A stretch of 64,000 nt of DNA from Brachynemurus nebulosus (GCA_035578155.1 JAPWDM010000008.1:21848598-21912597); one strand, 5' to 3'; positions 32,351 to 46,171 are shown, numbered from the stretch's first letter. Made by a program: numbers and translations. Notes: generated by a model from the letters alone, not told the origin.

Positions 32351-33666
32351 TCCTCTGTATAAACTGGTTTTCAAGAAAAATCAAAAATAATTTTTATATA
32401 GAGTCTCTTTTTATCGTATTATCTCTTTCTGTTGTATTGGAAAAATCCTATTTTTATTTATTTTGATTATACACGTATTTTAAGGGTATTACTACACTTA
32501 GTACTTCTACTACCTATCATATTTCAAATTTCTTTGGATAAATATTCAGAATAATGCCTTAATAAATTTCTACGGTTATATAAATGTAATATTATTAAAT
32601 TTAATTAATTAAACTATAATATTTCTTTGATTAAATAAAATTTTAAAATTATATTTTTGGTAGTGCACAAATAGCCTTATGCATTTGTAAACATAATATC
32701 TCTAGTATAAGTAGATTAGATCTGTTATTTTGTTTTCGAAAATTTATTTTTGCTTTCAAATTCAAATTGTAGTAGAATTGATTTTTTTTTCCTAAATACT
32801 GCACATTATTTTAATCTCTTTATTTAACACATTACGTTAAAAAATTATAATAATATTTTTAAAATTATTAATATTTTTAATAATTTAATTATTTAAACAA
32901 ATTCTTTAAATATATTTAATAATTTTTTATTTTAAAAATTCTATTGTGTCAGCGTTTTTAACCAGATAGCACCACAGGTATGTACAATACTGCCAAATTA
33001 GCTTGAATTTAAACTAATATTTCAACAATCAGAATTTCAAATCAACTCGTCTTTGTGTTGAAATGTTGACATATAGATTCGGTGCTGATATTTGACTGAT
33101 ATTTGAGAAAAATAGGTAATAATTCATGTTAATTTATATATTACATTTTTAAAATCAAATAGTAATTAATATTTGTCCTATTATTTGTTTTTTGTTTTGT
33201 TTTATATAGGTAAAAAATTTAAAACCACATTAAAAATTACATGAAACCGTGAAGCAAATGTTATTTATATACGAGAAGAATATAGCTAAAATAAAAAAGA
33301 AAATATAAATTCTAAACAGGCAATTATTAATAGAATTTGTCAACATAATAAGGTAAATACATATCTATTAAAAACTGTGGATTTTGTGATTGAATTTTTT
33401 CTAATAATTTGAATGTACATGTTAAAATGTTAATATCAACAGCAATACTTTTATGTATTATAAATTCCTATTTAAAACATGGATGGTGAATTTAAAGATA
33501 TAATAAGAAGAAAAAGAGAACACACAGTAAACTAAAAACTTGGATTAAGAAGGAAAACATCAACTAAGTACATGCCGGATAAGCCCTTGAATAAAGGTCC
33601 AACTTTAGTTTTGTTTCCGTGTCGAATGGTTATTTTCTTCAGCAAGAGAATTTAAAAAGGTAAAAT
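32351..33666. other. AT-rich stretch, no gene seen
   Basis: No frame of note and no clear terminal repeats. Confidence 0.4.
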
Positions 33667-34059
33667 CGTCGGTACACAGAAAGAGTGACACAGTTCAAAA
33701 AAAAAAAAACAGCTACTTCAATATCTCTATTCAAAAGTTTTATTATTTACTTCAAAAGTTATCATAGTTTCGGATTTCTAAAATTTTCAAAATTTTTTTG
33801 GAGATAACCCGTTGATACTCACCTTGTATTCCAACAATAAAAATAACAAGTTAATTTTGATAACATTAAAGATTTTGATAAAAAAAATTCGCTACTTTGA
33901 AGTAAGGAAAAAACGACAAAACCGCCTTCTAGCGGTTAATTTTGGAAGTAGCAATATGTCGTTCTGGGACATAAAAATATGCAAATTTTGCTATACATTT
34001 ACACAATAAACTCGAAAATGTAAATTTTTGAGTTGTGTCACTCTTTCGGTGTACCGTCG
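33667..34059. mobile_element. MITE with CGTCGGTACAC termini
   Basis: 393 bp with imperfect inverted repeats (CGTCGGTACACAGAAAGAG / complement with mismatches; GTGACACA follows). AT-rich interior without coding potential. Confidence 0.65.
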
Positions 34060-34314
34060 AAATGTTTTGTTACGTTTGGAAAATAAATTCCGTTCTAAAT
34101 TTTTTTTCGTAACCGTTAAAAAATTTAGCTCAAAATATTAAATTCAGTATTGGTAAGGCAAAGATTCTCAGTTGCGCCTCTGGTGGTAAAATTAGACCTA
34201 GTGTCAAGTAAAAATACGTATATGTTTAATTGGTGATAAAAATACACATAATTTGTATAATAGATATTTCACCGGTCATTTCTCTCACCGGCCCTGTACA
34301 TAAACGCATCTGTT

Positions 34315-34535
34315 ATTAAAATACCCCTGTCGCAGCATCCTGCATAACATAGCGAATTTCCATTTACAAAAGTACGTTTTTCTTGGAAACTAGTTGATAT
34401 AGAGTAATTGTAAATAAAAAAAACTTTATGTGATTTTTCCGCCTCATTCCGCCAAATTTTTTTCACGAAACGTTTTCACGATATTTTTTAAAAATAAGAT
34501 GTTTCGTTTTTGAGTTATCGTGTGGACACACACAC

Positions 34536-34620
<85 letters not shown>

Positions 34621-34868
34621 TTTACTAAGTGTCCGCACGATAACTCAAGAACGAAACATCTTATTTTTAAGAAATTTTGTGAAAACGTCTACGGTTTTTT
34701 GGACATTTTTTTTGAAAAAATTTGGCGGAATGAGGCGGGAAAATCACATAAAGAAAGTTTTTTTTTATTTACAATTACTCTATATCAACTAGTTTCCGAG
34801 AAAAACGTACTTTTGTAAATGAAAATTCGCTATGTTATGCAGGATGCTGCGACAGGGGTATTTTATTT
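34315..34868. repeat. (TA)n-centred large palindrome
   Basis: Arms of about 225 bp are near-perfect complements (outer AAATACCCCTGTCGCAG; inner CACGATAACTC near GAACGAAAC), separated by a (TA)n tract at about 34,540-34,618. A single arm recurs at 63,300-63,460, again near a (TA)n tract. Reported ORFs here are repeat by-products. Confidence 0.8.
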
Positions 34869-37325
34869 TTATGACAGTTACGTTACCTTTATTGCCTTTA
34901 AATGTGTACATTTTGAACACCTATATATACGCTTCACTTATAGTAACATAGAAAGAGACAAATCTTTCTTGGTGTGTATAATTGAGATAATGGGTATGTA
35001 TAATCACTATTTCACTAATCAACATATTTAATCAGTACCTATAATAAAGACGATAAAGATCATAAAAAGGCCATTCATATTTATATACAGACACTGAACA
35101 TCATAGACACGTATCGTGGCAGACACGACAAATATTTTTTAATGGAGAGGTTTCCAAGAATTTTTTTCCAAGGACCCCTTCATCCAGTCGCCATTTATTT
35201 TATAATGTTACATTAATTTTTTATAAAGATAGCAGCAAACATGTACCGGGTGTTTCAAGCAACTGACGAAGCAGTTGCTCAAGCAAAGAACATATAAATT
35301 TTAACACAGGGAAAATCTGTTATGATCAAGGGGTGCTTTGTTTTATTATTATTAAATATTTAGCAAAACTTTAAATAATATCGCGTCAAAATAATGTTTA
35401 AATGTAATTAAAAAACAATAGCAGTAAATTTATTGAGATAACTATAAATAAATCTTAATCTAATATTGAAATGTTTATTAACAAATAATACTGCTTAGTA
35501 GAAAATTGGACACCTATTGTTTTGTTTTCAAATTTACTTTTTTGCAGTTAAAGAAAATTTGATAACTATGGACACCTATTTAAAAATGATACCCATAAAA
35601 AACAAGCATACTCTGATCCCAACATTTTTTTCCCATGTTAAATTTTGTATGTTCTTACTTCGCTGAAACAGACTGTATATTTTTGAGATCCACTAAAAAA
35701 GCTAGAAAACATCATTTTTTTAACTGTCTAAAAACATGTTTGATTTATAAATTTGATATATTCCACATTTTTGATATATAAACATTTTTGTGAATATTTT
35801 GATGTTATTCACCAACCTATAATTATAATAATCAACTTTTATTTTAGTAGTAATATAAACTTTTGAGCATTGAATAAAACAGTGGGGATACCGGTACATA
35901 TGGTATATATTAATAAAATATTATACGGAACCCTCGATATGCAAGTCTGACTCGCACTTACCGATCTTGTTTGACTGTCTAGCTCTAGCCATGATCACTT
36001 GTACTGATTGTCTTAACCCTAGAATCATACGTACTCGTCAGTTTGAAGAACAAACTTCTCTACCTGCTCCAATACTACAACTTGTCGTTGCCTGCTTGCT
36101 GTGAAACTTCTGTTATCTAATTTATTTGTTTAACACACAGAAGACGTATCAATTTTGTTTATAGTTGCTGTCATTTTGTTTATATTAAAATAGTGTGCGT
36201 CAATTTGACGACGATGTATGATTAACGTATGTATTTTTAAAAAATTTTGTTATTCAGATATAAAAGTTTTCCTAATTTTTCTAAAATTTATTAAAGATAT
36301 GGATGTTACAATTAATTTATTCAATGATAATGATAATGTGAAAGATGATTACAGCTTATAGAGACGACATAATACTGAAGTTTGAATATATTGAATCGAA
36401 AACTAAAGAATGCGTTTCAAATGACTTAATAAAAGATTAACAATTTATTTTGTGGAAAATATTTTAATTTTATTATTTTTTGAGACCTTATTCGGAAAAA
36501 TACCAACAAATTTTAAAAAATTTACAAATGTGCCTAATGAGAAAATAACCACATATCTACGGGAATATTTGTGACCGAGAAATTTCACATTCTGTAAAGT
36601 CACAGATGTCCACCATAATAGTTCATAAATTAATTATTTGAAAGACATGTCTTATGATACAATTGATGTATTTATCTATTTTTAATTTTTATAATGAAAA
36701 TATGCTTTGATAAAAAGATTTAAAAAATTAATAAATATTCATATTTAAAAATTTTTCCAAATGCAATTTTTAACTCCCCATAGGAAGTTATTGTAATGGG
36801 TCCGATTTTACGAATCGCTAATTTTGACATATTTCAGGTATGTCAGAATTGGTATCACAGATCAGCCTACGTATAAAAAAGTGAAATCTTAAAGTTGCAG
36901 TAAATAGCAATTTACACCACCACTGCTTTAGTCTGTTACTGACTGCGGTCGTGTTCACGTTAAAATAAAAATCATGTTTTTTTAATCAACTCGTGAAATT
37001 TAAACAGAAAAAAATATGAAGTGTGTCGTATTTTTATAAGTGTGTCAATGTAAGTGTAAAAATTCTACTGAATAAAAAATTTCTCAAAATAACGGGATAT
37101 CTTTCTTAAAATAAATAAATTTATTTTTAATTGTTGACTGGTGATACCATAGGTCGGCCATGATAGTATATATATGCGTACTGCATGTATTATCATCAAA
37201 ACATTAACACATTGGTATATTCGTGTCCATACATCGTGTGTTTTCGTTGTATGTGTAATGTGTTTGACCCCTTGATTGGTATTAAGTAATTATTGCCAAT
37301 CGTTAATTTTTTGTCTGTTGGTACA
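34869..37325. other. AT-rich gene-poor stretch
   Basis: Short frames only. Nothing recognised on either strand. Confidence 0.4.
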
Positions 37326-37329
37326 TGGT

Positions 37330-37435
37330 ATGGAAAAAAACTGCAAGGTTTATGATATTTATAAAAAGCATTTAATTATCAAAAAAAATTACAAATTTCA
37401 TATGTACAATAAATAGGTAACGTTATGTCACATTG
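37330..37435. repeat. Fragment of duplicated block A
   Basis: Shares AAGCATTTAATTATCAA and TGTACAATAAATAGGTAACG with the block at 12,120-12,205, outside the zinc-finger cluster. The block is therefore not confined to the tandem array. Confidence 0.55.
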
Positions 37436-38260
37436 TAAATAAATAAATATGTTATAAAATATTATTAAAAAAAATAACAAATTGAAAAAAAAATATTATA
37501 TATAGAATCAAAAATATATTATTAAAAAAAAAATATAGATCCTCTGAATTTTTAAAACGAAACTATTCATTTAATTGTTTCTAGCTTCACACAATTCACG
37601 AAGGTAAAATTCCAACCATATTCAAAGGGTTAAGTAACATTTATTTAAAAAATTAATATAATACTGACAAATTAACAGAAAATTAAAAAAAAAATTATCT
37701 ATAATTGCTGTAATAAACTTTTACTCTTTGGTTTAATTAATATGTAACTAAAACTCAGCACCTTTTTAAACACTGATAATTAAAACAAAAATGAAATTAA
37801 CTATTTTTATGCAATTGAAGCTACAGGATGTTTTATCTGAAGGTACCGTATGGTCTATAATTAGAAATTTAAAAAAAAAAATTTTTTTCGTAATTCGTTA
37901 TCGTATAAAGAGGTAACCTAATTGGATAAAATGGAGGCACTTTTGAAATTGCCAGCGCATGTGCAGGCGAGAGAGATAAGAAATATGATACAGTCAGGAC
38001 CATTGATTGTTTCTGACCAAGAATGCAAAAAATGAAAATTTTGTAAAAAAATTTAAACCAAACGGTACTTTTAAATGAAGCGTTAAAATGTGAGTTAGCG
38101 ATTTTAGTAAGCCTGTAGTAAAAATTTTCAATAAATATTCGGTGATATGAATAATATTGAAAAAGTGACATTTGATTCAAGATGATAGAAATATAAACTC
38201 TTTGCACCATAGAGTATATTTCAACAAGCACGATGTGCCACGATTGCCAATAATATATTG
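37436..38260. other. AT-rich stretch, no supported gene
   Basis: A 120-codon minus-strand frame (37,869-38,231) has no recognised domain. A short plus-strand frame starting with the ATG at 37,931 is equally unsupported. Confidence 0.35.
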
Positions 38261-38261
38261 A

Positions 38262-38335
38262 CGACCCAAAGATTATGCGAGCGCCTCTGATTTTTTAAAT
38301 TAGAAGCTGTATTAAGTAAAAATTTTTGTACTGAG
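38262..38335. repeat. Right-end fragment of the ATTGGCGACGC MITE family
   Basis: Matches the complement of 11,775-11,845, including TTTTTTAAATTAGAAGCTGT. Confidence 0.55.
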
Positions 38336-38659
38336 AAATAAAAAATAGAAGCGTGGTTTAATCAATATGTAGCCTGTCGGCAGTAGTTTCTTGATTCGTC
38401 ACTAGATGGCATAAATTAACACTTAAAAAAATAGTAGCAATTTGGAATTGTCCGTTTTTATTTAAAGACAATAAAATATTATGGAAAAATTAGAATAACA
38501 TTCAAAAAAAATATACCAGTTTGTATTTTGTAAATTAAACAACAACAAATTTTGTGAATTGTCAAAATCTAATAAACAAATTCTTGTCTACTGGAAGTAG
38601 TTATTTTTTTGACCACTAGTTCGCGTATTCAAGTTTTACGAGTCCCAGTACGTTTAATT

Positions 38660-38794
38660 GTCGACTGAAATATGTATTATTCGCTCCGAGCCGAAACTAT
38701 AGCCATCTATATCAAGTGATTATTTGTCAATTTATCAGGACGCCTTACTATTTTACAAATGAATAAAAAATATATTAAAAAACTAAAATTTTTC
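38660..38794. repeat. Repeat R, left half
   Basis: Shares GCTCCGAGCCGAAACTATAG and following sequence with 52,492-52,600. The right half is at 48,566-48,775. Confidence 0.65.
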
Positions 38795-39023
38795 AAAGTG
38801 TCTAGTCGTCCGATAAACGGACGAATAAAAAAACCTAATCGTCCGACTATCAGACGAATAAAGTAACCTAGTCGTCCGACTATCGGATGAATAAAATAAA
38901 TTAATCGTCCGATAAATCTAATTCTTCTAGGAATAGTATGCTTACTATTTTATAATTAATAATTACATATCTGATTATAAAATATTACAGAAGGAATTAA
39001 ATTTATAACATTTTAAATTTGTT

Positions 39024-39317
39024 GGGCGATTCTGTAACTATTAACAGTCTGTAAAACCTCTGTTAGACTGTTAAATTACAGAATGTTAAAAAATGATATT
39101 CTGTACGCAATTTTGAACAGAAATTTTAGCTAACATTCTGTTATTTCTCTGTAAACTTTACAGCACTCAAAACACTCGTCATAAACTTTACAGAGCTGTT
39201 AAATAGACTAATCACTATGGATATTATTAAATATTGGTAATTTTGATTTTTGCGTTTTTTACAGAGCTCTGTACTGCAAAGTAACAGTCTGTAATAATGT
39301 AGTTACAGAATCGACCC
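39024..39317. mobile_element. MITE with CGATTCTGTAACTA termini
   Basis: 294 bp. Inverted ends GGGCGATTCTGTAACTA / GGGTCGATTCTGTAACTA and several internal AACAGTCTGTAA / TTACAG motifs. No coding sequence. Confidence 0.75.
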
Positions 39318-39350
39318 ATTGGTTAGGTTAGTTTTAGCATTGGTTGACGA

Positions 39351-39545
39351 TCAGGGCCGTGGAGAGAAATGGCGGGCCCCAGGAATAAAGCACATCTCTT
39401 AAAAATTTCTCCCCGAAAAAATAAGTGACAAACAAAAGAAAAAAAGATTTTACTTTTTCCCGGGCCCCTACTGACTGCTGCGGGCCCCTTTTTTCAAGCC
39501 GGGCCCCAGGGCTACAACCTCGGCTCACCCTCTCGTCGGGCCTGC
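39351..39545. mobile_element. GC-rich hAT-type MITE
   Basis: 195 bp starting CAGGGCCG and ending CGGGCCTG, with GGGCCCC blocks inside. It is strikingly GC-rich for this window. Possible degenerate 8-bp duplications TTGACGAT / CTGACAAT. The short minus-strand ORF over it is incidental. Confidence 0.6.
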
Positions 39546-40256
39546 TGACAATTTACTTCGATTTTTGATATAAAAAAGAGGTGGTGAGGTTGGTTTTGGT
39601 TAGGTTAGTTTAGTTAGTTTTGACAATATACTTCGATTTTTTATATAAAAACCATATTATGTAGTATAATAAATATATAGCCAATCTGGATATGAAAATA
39701 TGTCCCAACATCACGGCACAACAATATTAGTTCTAGCTCACTCTTTGGAGAAACTTGGTTCGTTTTGCGCAAATGCGACTATTTTGGTGGAACTAGAAAT
39801 ATTAGTTGAATATATTTAAAAATCTGTCGACACCATAATATTTACATAAATTTTTGTTTGGGTGTGATTTTTAGTAATTTAGTTGTTTGTAGCTTTTATG
39901 CATGTCTTTTTAATGATAATGTTAAATAAGTTGACCCAAAAAAAGGGAAACTATGATAAATAAAAAACAAATACGGTAATACGTATATTTTCAAAAATAT
40001 AAACAGTAAACATTAATAAAATGAAGAAATTATATTTAGATAAAAAAGAAAATAAAATTTTGAATAAATTAAATAAAAATAATTTTCAAGTATATAAAAA
40101 ATACTTTTATATTTATTTACAGCGTTTGACATATAGTTTTTTACACTTTTAAATTTTATCAAATAAAAAGAAATTTTGCACATCAAATTTTTTAAACTTA
40201 TATCAGTTTAAAATACGCGCAAAATTTATCTATTGAAACCACTAATTGAAGTAGCT

Positions 40257-40293
40257 TGTCTTATATAAACGCCCCAAAAAACCGCCTACCAAA
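40257..40293 (+). repeat. 5' LTR remnant of retroelement 2
   Basis: About 37 bp (TGTCTTATATAAACGCCCC...) match the start of the 3' LTR at 47,384. The remnant passes directly into the pol frame, so the rest of the LTR, the primer site, gag and the start of pol are deleted. Confidence 0.75.
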
Positions 40294-43200
40294 AGAAGAA
40301 TACAACCGACTAACAAGAATCAAGAAAGAATTACGCACAACTCATTTAAGTAAACTGGAAGAATTACCGCTTCTTCACCTAATTCTGAAGTATAATGAGA
40401 TAGTGAAACTAGAAGGTGACGCACCAGGTAGAACCGATGTGGTCACACACGAAATCAAAACAATAAACAACCAGCCAGTAATATCCAAAATATACCCTTT
40501 ACCCAAAGTAATGGAAAGTGAGGCTCAAAAGCAAATAAATCAATTACTTGAAGAAAAAATCATCCAAGAATCGAAAAGTCCTTACAATAGTCCAGTTTGG
40601 ATTGTCCCTAAAAAAGAAGATGCTTCGGGACAGAAGAAATACAGAATGGTTATTCATTACCGAAATCTGAACAAAGTAACAATACCGAACAAGTATCCAA
40701 TACCGAATATTGATTGCATCCTTCAATCACTGGGACAAAACAAATACTTCACAACAATGGATTTAGCTTTGGGATTTCATCAAGTACCAATTGCCCCTTT
40801 TGGTCACTATGAATTCTTGCGAATGCCATTTGGATTAATAAATGCACCGGCAACATTTCAAACATTGATGAACACTATTCTCAAAGAAGAAATCAGACAA
40901 AGAAAATGTCTATGTTACCTTGATGATATAATCATACTAGGTCAAGATTTAAAAACGCACCTAGAAAATATCGAACAAATATTAAATAAATTGATTAAAG
41001 CGGGACTGAAAATAAATTTAGAAGGAAATAAATTATCTTGGGCATAAAATAAGCCTAGAAGGGATCAAACCTCAAGAAAAGAAGATTAAAGCCATAGAAA
41101 ACCTAAAAAATTCAAAAAACGTCAAAGAACTCCAAAGAGTATTAGGAGCAATAGGGTATTACAGGAAATTCATACCCGACTACTTCCAAATCGTGAAACC
41201 CCTAACAAAACTACTAAAGAAAGACGTAAAGTACAATTTTGATGAATCTTGTGAAGGAGCCTTAAATATATTAAACGAACTCTTATTGAAAGAACCAATT
41301 TTGAATTATCCGAACCACGAAAAACCGTTCATATTAAACACTGACGCATTAAACCATGCAACTGGACCAGTTCTGTTACAAGAGAATAACGACGGAAAGG
41401 AAATGCCAATCGCATACTACAGCGCAACGTTAAATGATGCTGAAACAAGATACAGCACTATAGAAAAAGAGTGTCTAGCAATTATAAAAGCAGTCAAAAA
41501 CTTTCATCATTACCTATACGGAAAAAGATTCCAAATCAAGACAGACCACAGACCATTGGTTTGCCTACACTCAGTAAAGGATCCAACAAGTAGATTAGTA
41601 CAATGGCGTCTTAAGCTGATGCAATACGACTATGAAGTCAAGTATACTGCAGGAAAAACAAATCACATGGCAGATTTACTGTCCAGACAAATCAATGTCG
41701 TAAATATAAGGAAGGAATATCAATCAGACTTATCCGGCACCGATACTGAAAGTGAAAGTCCAGAAGACGAAGAAACAATACTAAGAAAGAGAAAATTTTT
41801 TAAACACATCGGAAGACAGATCGAAAAAGCTCAAGAAAAGGAAATCTCAGATGAGATAGAAAGGTTAATTCAGCAACAGATAGAGGAAAGAAATAAAAGG
41901 AAAAAAGAAACCAATACAGAAGATATTGAATCATATGAAACATTTCTCCAAATATACGACGAAAATGGAGAGTACGAAATAGAAGAGAACAATCAAATAA
42001 GCGAAACGAACATTCGAAATATTACAAATGTTATAACACCACCAACTACCTCAGGATATTTAGGTAAATACAGAGATCTTTTAAAAGATATGGTAGACAT
42101 AGAAACCCTATTAAAAAGAAAACACCAATTAGGAGAAGTTCAGAGGATAAATTATAATGATAAAAATATCTACTTAGCATACATCACCCAAAAGAAGAGC
42201 GACATACCAACAAATGAAACCCTCTTCAAAATGTTAAAAAATTTGAAAGAAACCATAAATAAATTATGATTTTCACAGAAATATGGAAGAGTAACAAACA
42301 GAAGAAAACATTCGCAGCAATGATAAAATTCTTACTACCTAATATAAAAGTACAAACGATCAAAGGAAAAAAGCAGAAAATCCGTCCTGACGATATATTA
42401 GACGAAGAAATAAATACCTACGAAAACAAGCCAATTATAATCTTCCCTCAGAACACTAATCTGGAAAAAGAGTACATAAATACAAATTGCGGAGATTTAG
42501 GGAAATAGGAGAGATACAAATAATAAAAAACCTCAATAATAAAAACCAAAAAGTAGTAATACTATACATCAAAGAATACTCCAACGACCCAATTAACGAG
42601 GAGAGTTTAAGAATTTGCCTCAACGCACTAGAGGAAAAATGCATAAAAGACAAAATTACAACATTATATTTCAGTAACGACAAAGAACTTTTGGAAAATA
42701 GGAATATACTAGCTGAAATATTTCATAACATGGATTTCAAAACAATAAAAAATCTTGTAACAATCAAAGACAAAAAACGTTAGAAGAAAAAAGAAGAAGT
42801 TATCCGCCAATACCACGACGATATACTAGGAAGTCATCAAGGAATGAACAGAACCTACGACAAAGTCAAACAGAAATATTATTGGAAGGGCATGAAAAAA
42901 GATATTGAAGATTACGTTAAGACTTGTAATGAGTGTCAACTCACAAAAACAGATTGGCGACCCACACGTAATAAAATGGTAATCACAACAACCGCCAACA
43001 CATTTAACGATCAGATTGATATAGACTTAATAGGCCCTCTAAACGAAACTAAATGGGAAAATGAAAATTCCTCTAAAGGAAACTAAACGAAACTAAATAT
43101 ATTTTAGTTGTAAAAGATAGTTTAACAAACTTTATACAATTGTATCCGATACCAAATAAAAGTAGTGAAATAATATCCATCAAATTACTAAAACATTTTT

Positions 43201-43850
43201 TAATTTTTGGATTTCCCAAGAGCATACTATCTGACCAAGAAACAGAGTTCCTAAACAACACAATCAAAAATATATTAGACAATCTAAAAATAAAGCATAA
43301 AACCGCGAGCCCATATCACCCACAAACAAACGGCTCCTTAGAAAGGACAAACCACTTCATTAAAGAATACTTATCTCACTATGCAACTCATGACAAAGAA
43401 TGGGATCAGTACTTAGAAGCATGCGAATACGTACACAATACGAACAAATGCCGAACAACAGGATTCGAACCATACCGTTTAGTGTTCGGAATTAACCCTG
43501 ACATCCCCCATACAGACTCTTGAAACACGTATGAAGACTACCTAGAAGAAGTAGTAAACAAATTAAACAGGTATAGGGAAATAGCGTTTAAAAACACTAT
43601 AGAAAATAAAGAAATAAATAAAAAATACTATGATAGAAAAATAAATCCCAAAGAATTTTCAATAGGTCAAAAGATCCTAATAAAAAATAATCAAAAATTA
43701 ACACAAAAAGAAACCCCCTACATAGGACCTTATGAAATTATAGATGTTAACACTCCAAACGTGACGGTAAATATAAATGGATGAAACATAAAATACCACA
43801 TGAATCAAATTAGACCCTATAACGATAGAATAACTACTAATTTGAGTGAT
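40257..43850 (+). pseudogene. pol: Retroelement 2 pol (RT, RNase H, integrase), decayed
   Basis: RT occupies 40,256-41,047 with a YLDD box near 40,915. An in-frame loss of about a dozen residues lies just after the GFHQ motif, and a frameshift near 41,037. RNase H and linker are at 41,100-42,269. Further frameshifts lie near 42,268 and 42,490, with a stop at 42,781. Integrase follows, with the zinc-binding H...C...C region at 42,800-42,940 and a DDE core at 43,010-43,380, broken by a short duplication near 43,080 and a stop at about 43,521. A GPY/F-like C-terminus runs to about 43,830. The layout is Ty3/gypsy with env, as in errantiviruses. Not functional. Confidence 0.85.
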
Positions 43851-44098
43851 TCTCTTATCCTAGATGACGAGGCTGATGATGAACATGTTAGTGATAGCAA
43901 CCATACTCTATGCCATACACTCCCTCAATGACCAACCTTATAAAGTAGAGAAAATTAAGACAAACAACGGAATATTATTTTTAAAATTAGGTAAAGTAGC
44001 AATAAGCAATAATAATTACAAATTAATGATTAACTATAATATTACTAACTTAAAATTATCATATAAAGAACATAAAGAACAATATTTTAAGTTCGTAC

Positions 44099-45280
44099 TA
44101 GAGATGTGCTCGTGAGTACATTTTTACTCACGATCACGCACAGTCACGAATTAGCTTTTGTACTCACGCCCGATCACGAACGAGAAAATTTATTTCTTTT
44201 CACACTCACGCACGATCACGAACAAAAAAATTTTATGCTTTCACACTCACGCACGATCACGAACAAAAAAATTTTATGCTTTCACACTCACGCACGTTTA
44301 CGAATTAAACATAAAAATCTTTGAAACTAACCGTTGGAATTTTGAATAAAAATCACTGTCGCTTTAACAATCAGTTAAAATTATGTCCTTGGGATAAAAT
44401 CAGAATACGGTTAATAGGGCTAACATTATTACTGAAATAAATACTGATGCAAATTATATACTATTTAATTTTTTCTGGAAAGCGAAAAAATTTTCAAAAT
44501 TTTTCATCTAATGATTTATTGTTTAATTTTTGTTCTTATTGTATTTGTATATAAACATGACATTTCGTACAACCAAACCAAATATGTAGTTTTTTAACAA
44601 AATTGTGACAAAATATTTTTTAGTACCTATAAATACATAGATAATAAATTTTTTAAAAAAATAATGATAATAATAAAACAACTTAAAATGTTGAAAAAGA
44701 TAATATTCCTTTAAGTAACCCCTATTTATATTATGTCTTCATGACCATATTGTTCAAAACTGACCTTGTTATTTACAATTGTACTCATTTACTGAGACCG
44801 TATATCCACACATCGTGAGAGATGCAGGCTAATTTTTAGAATTTCTTAAAAATTTAAGAAATTATTTAAAAACGGAAGAATCAGAACAACATCATAAACA
44901 CTGTTGGATATTTCTAATTTGTAAATAATTTTGTATACACTCCAAGTATCTCGGTAAAGAACTGGAATTTGTTAGTAAGGGTTATTGGATTTCTACCTAC
45001 TTGTGCTTGTAAAAACCAGTATATAAAAAAAAGATTTTTTTGTAGTTAAAATATCAAATTGATTTAGTTAATATTCCCTAAAATTGAAAATAATAAATTA
45101 TTTAAAAATTTTTTATTCATGGTCTTTAACTTTTCGTGACTCACGAATTGTTCACGACAAGAAATTAAATGTCACGATCACGCCCACTCACGCACGATCG
45201 TAGAAAATTATTCACGATCACGATGGGTCACGCGTGACCCGCCGGGTCACGCGTGAATTCACGATTTTGGCACATCTCTA
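44099..45280. mobile_element. Non-autonomous hAT element in env of retroelement 2
   Basis: 1,182 bp, ends TAGAGATGTGC / complement, with perfect 8-bp target duplications GTTCGTAC (44,091-44,098; 45,281-45,288). Both ends are packed with CACGATCACG-like units, including a tandem repeat of about 43 bp around 44,205-44,295. It has the same terminal TAGAGATGT as the hAT element in ZNF1. ORFs over the repeats are incidental. Confidence 0.9.
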
Positions 45281-46171
45281 GTTCGTACCTATACTTGACC
45301 AAATAAAGTCAAAACAAATAAACTTTGAAAAAGAAAAAGAAATCGAACCTTTAATAGATAGAATAGAACACAACTTATATCAATTAGAATCCTTCACTAA
45401 ACATAGCGCAAAAAGATATATAGTAGATGATTTAAGCACAGTATTAAAATGGCTTATAGGAACCCTAGATGCAAAAGATAGAGAATTTTACGAAAAATCC
45501 ATAAAAATACTAATTAAAAACCAAAAACTCAATGAAAAAATAATCAAAGATCAAATCAACATTGTAAATAATACAATAAATGAATTCAAACATTCAATTA
45601 AACACTTTAAAGATATCGAAAATAAAATTAATAAAAATTTTAAATAAATTAATAAATAAAAATACGGAAAAAATAATCACAATAGAAAACCATGAATTGG
45701 CAATGGAAACCTTAGCAGCATTTACAACCATACTCAAAGACTACGACTATATAATTCAAAAGTTTTTAAGTGACATAAATTTAATACAATTTGGAATAAT
45801 TAGTTACCATATTCTACCCCCTGATATATTACAACAAGAATTGATAAAATTAGCTAAAATAAAACATTTACCATTACCATCCACAAATGAAAATATCCAA
45901 AAATATTATCAATTGTTAAAATTGGACGTATTCATTGCTGAAGGAAACATAATAGCTATGATAAAAATTCCAATAATAGAAAGATATCAATATGAATTGT
46001 ATCAAATAAATTCACTCCCAATATCAAATGAAATTGATAAAACAGTAACATTCATAAAAATCAGAAACAATTATCTCATAGTAAACGCCCTCCACGAACA
46101 ATATTATTTATCAACAAGTATTAATAATTGTGTAAAATTAGACGATAAATATTTTCTGTGCAATAATATAC

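Noticed and set aside
34444..34792. ORFs rich in alternating Tyr and Ile
   Set aside because: They are translations of the (TA)n microsatellite; the same holds for 50,795-51,054 and 63,473-63,694.
37869..38231. 120-codon minus-strand ORF
   Set aside because: AT-biased, no motif, and no conserved copy in the window.
44106..44349. Two overlapping plus-strand ORFs with repeated His/Thr-rich peptides
   Set aside because: Translations of the CACGATCACG tandem repeats of the hAT element.
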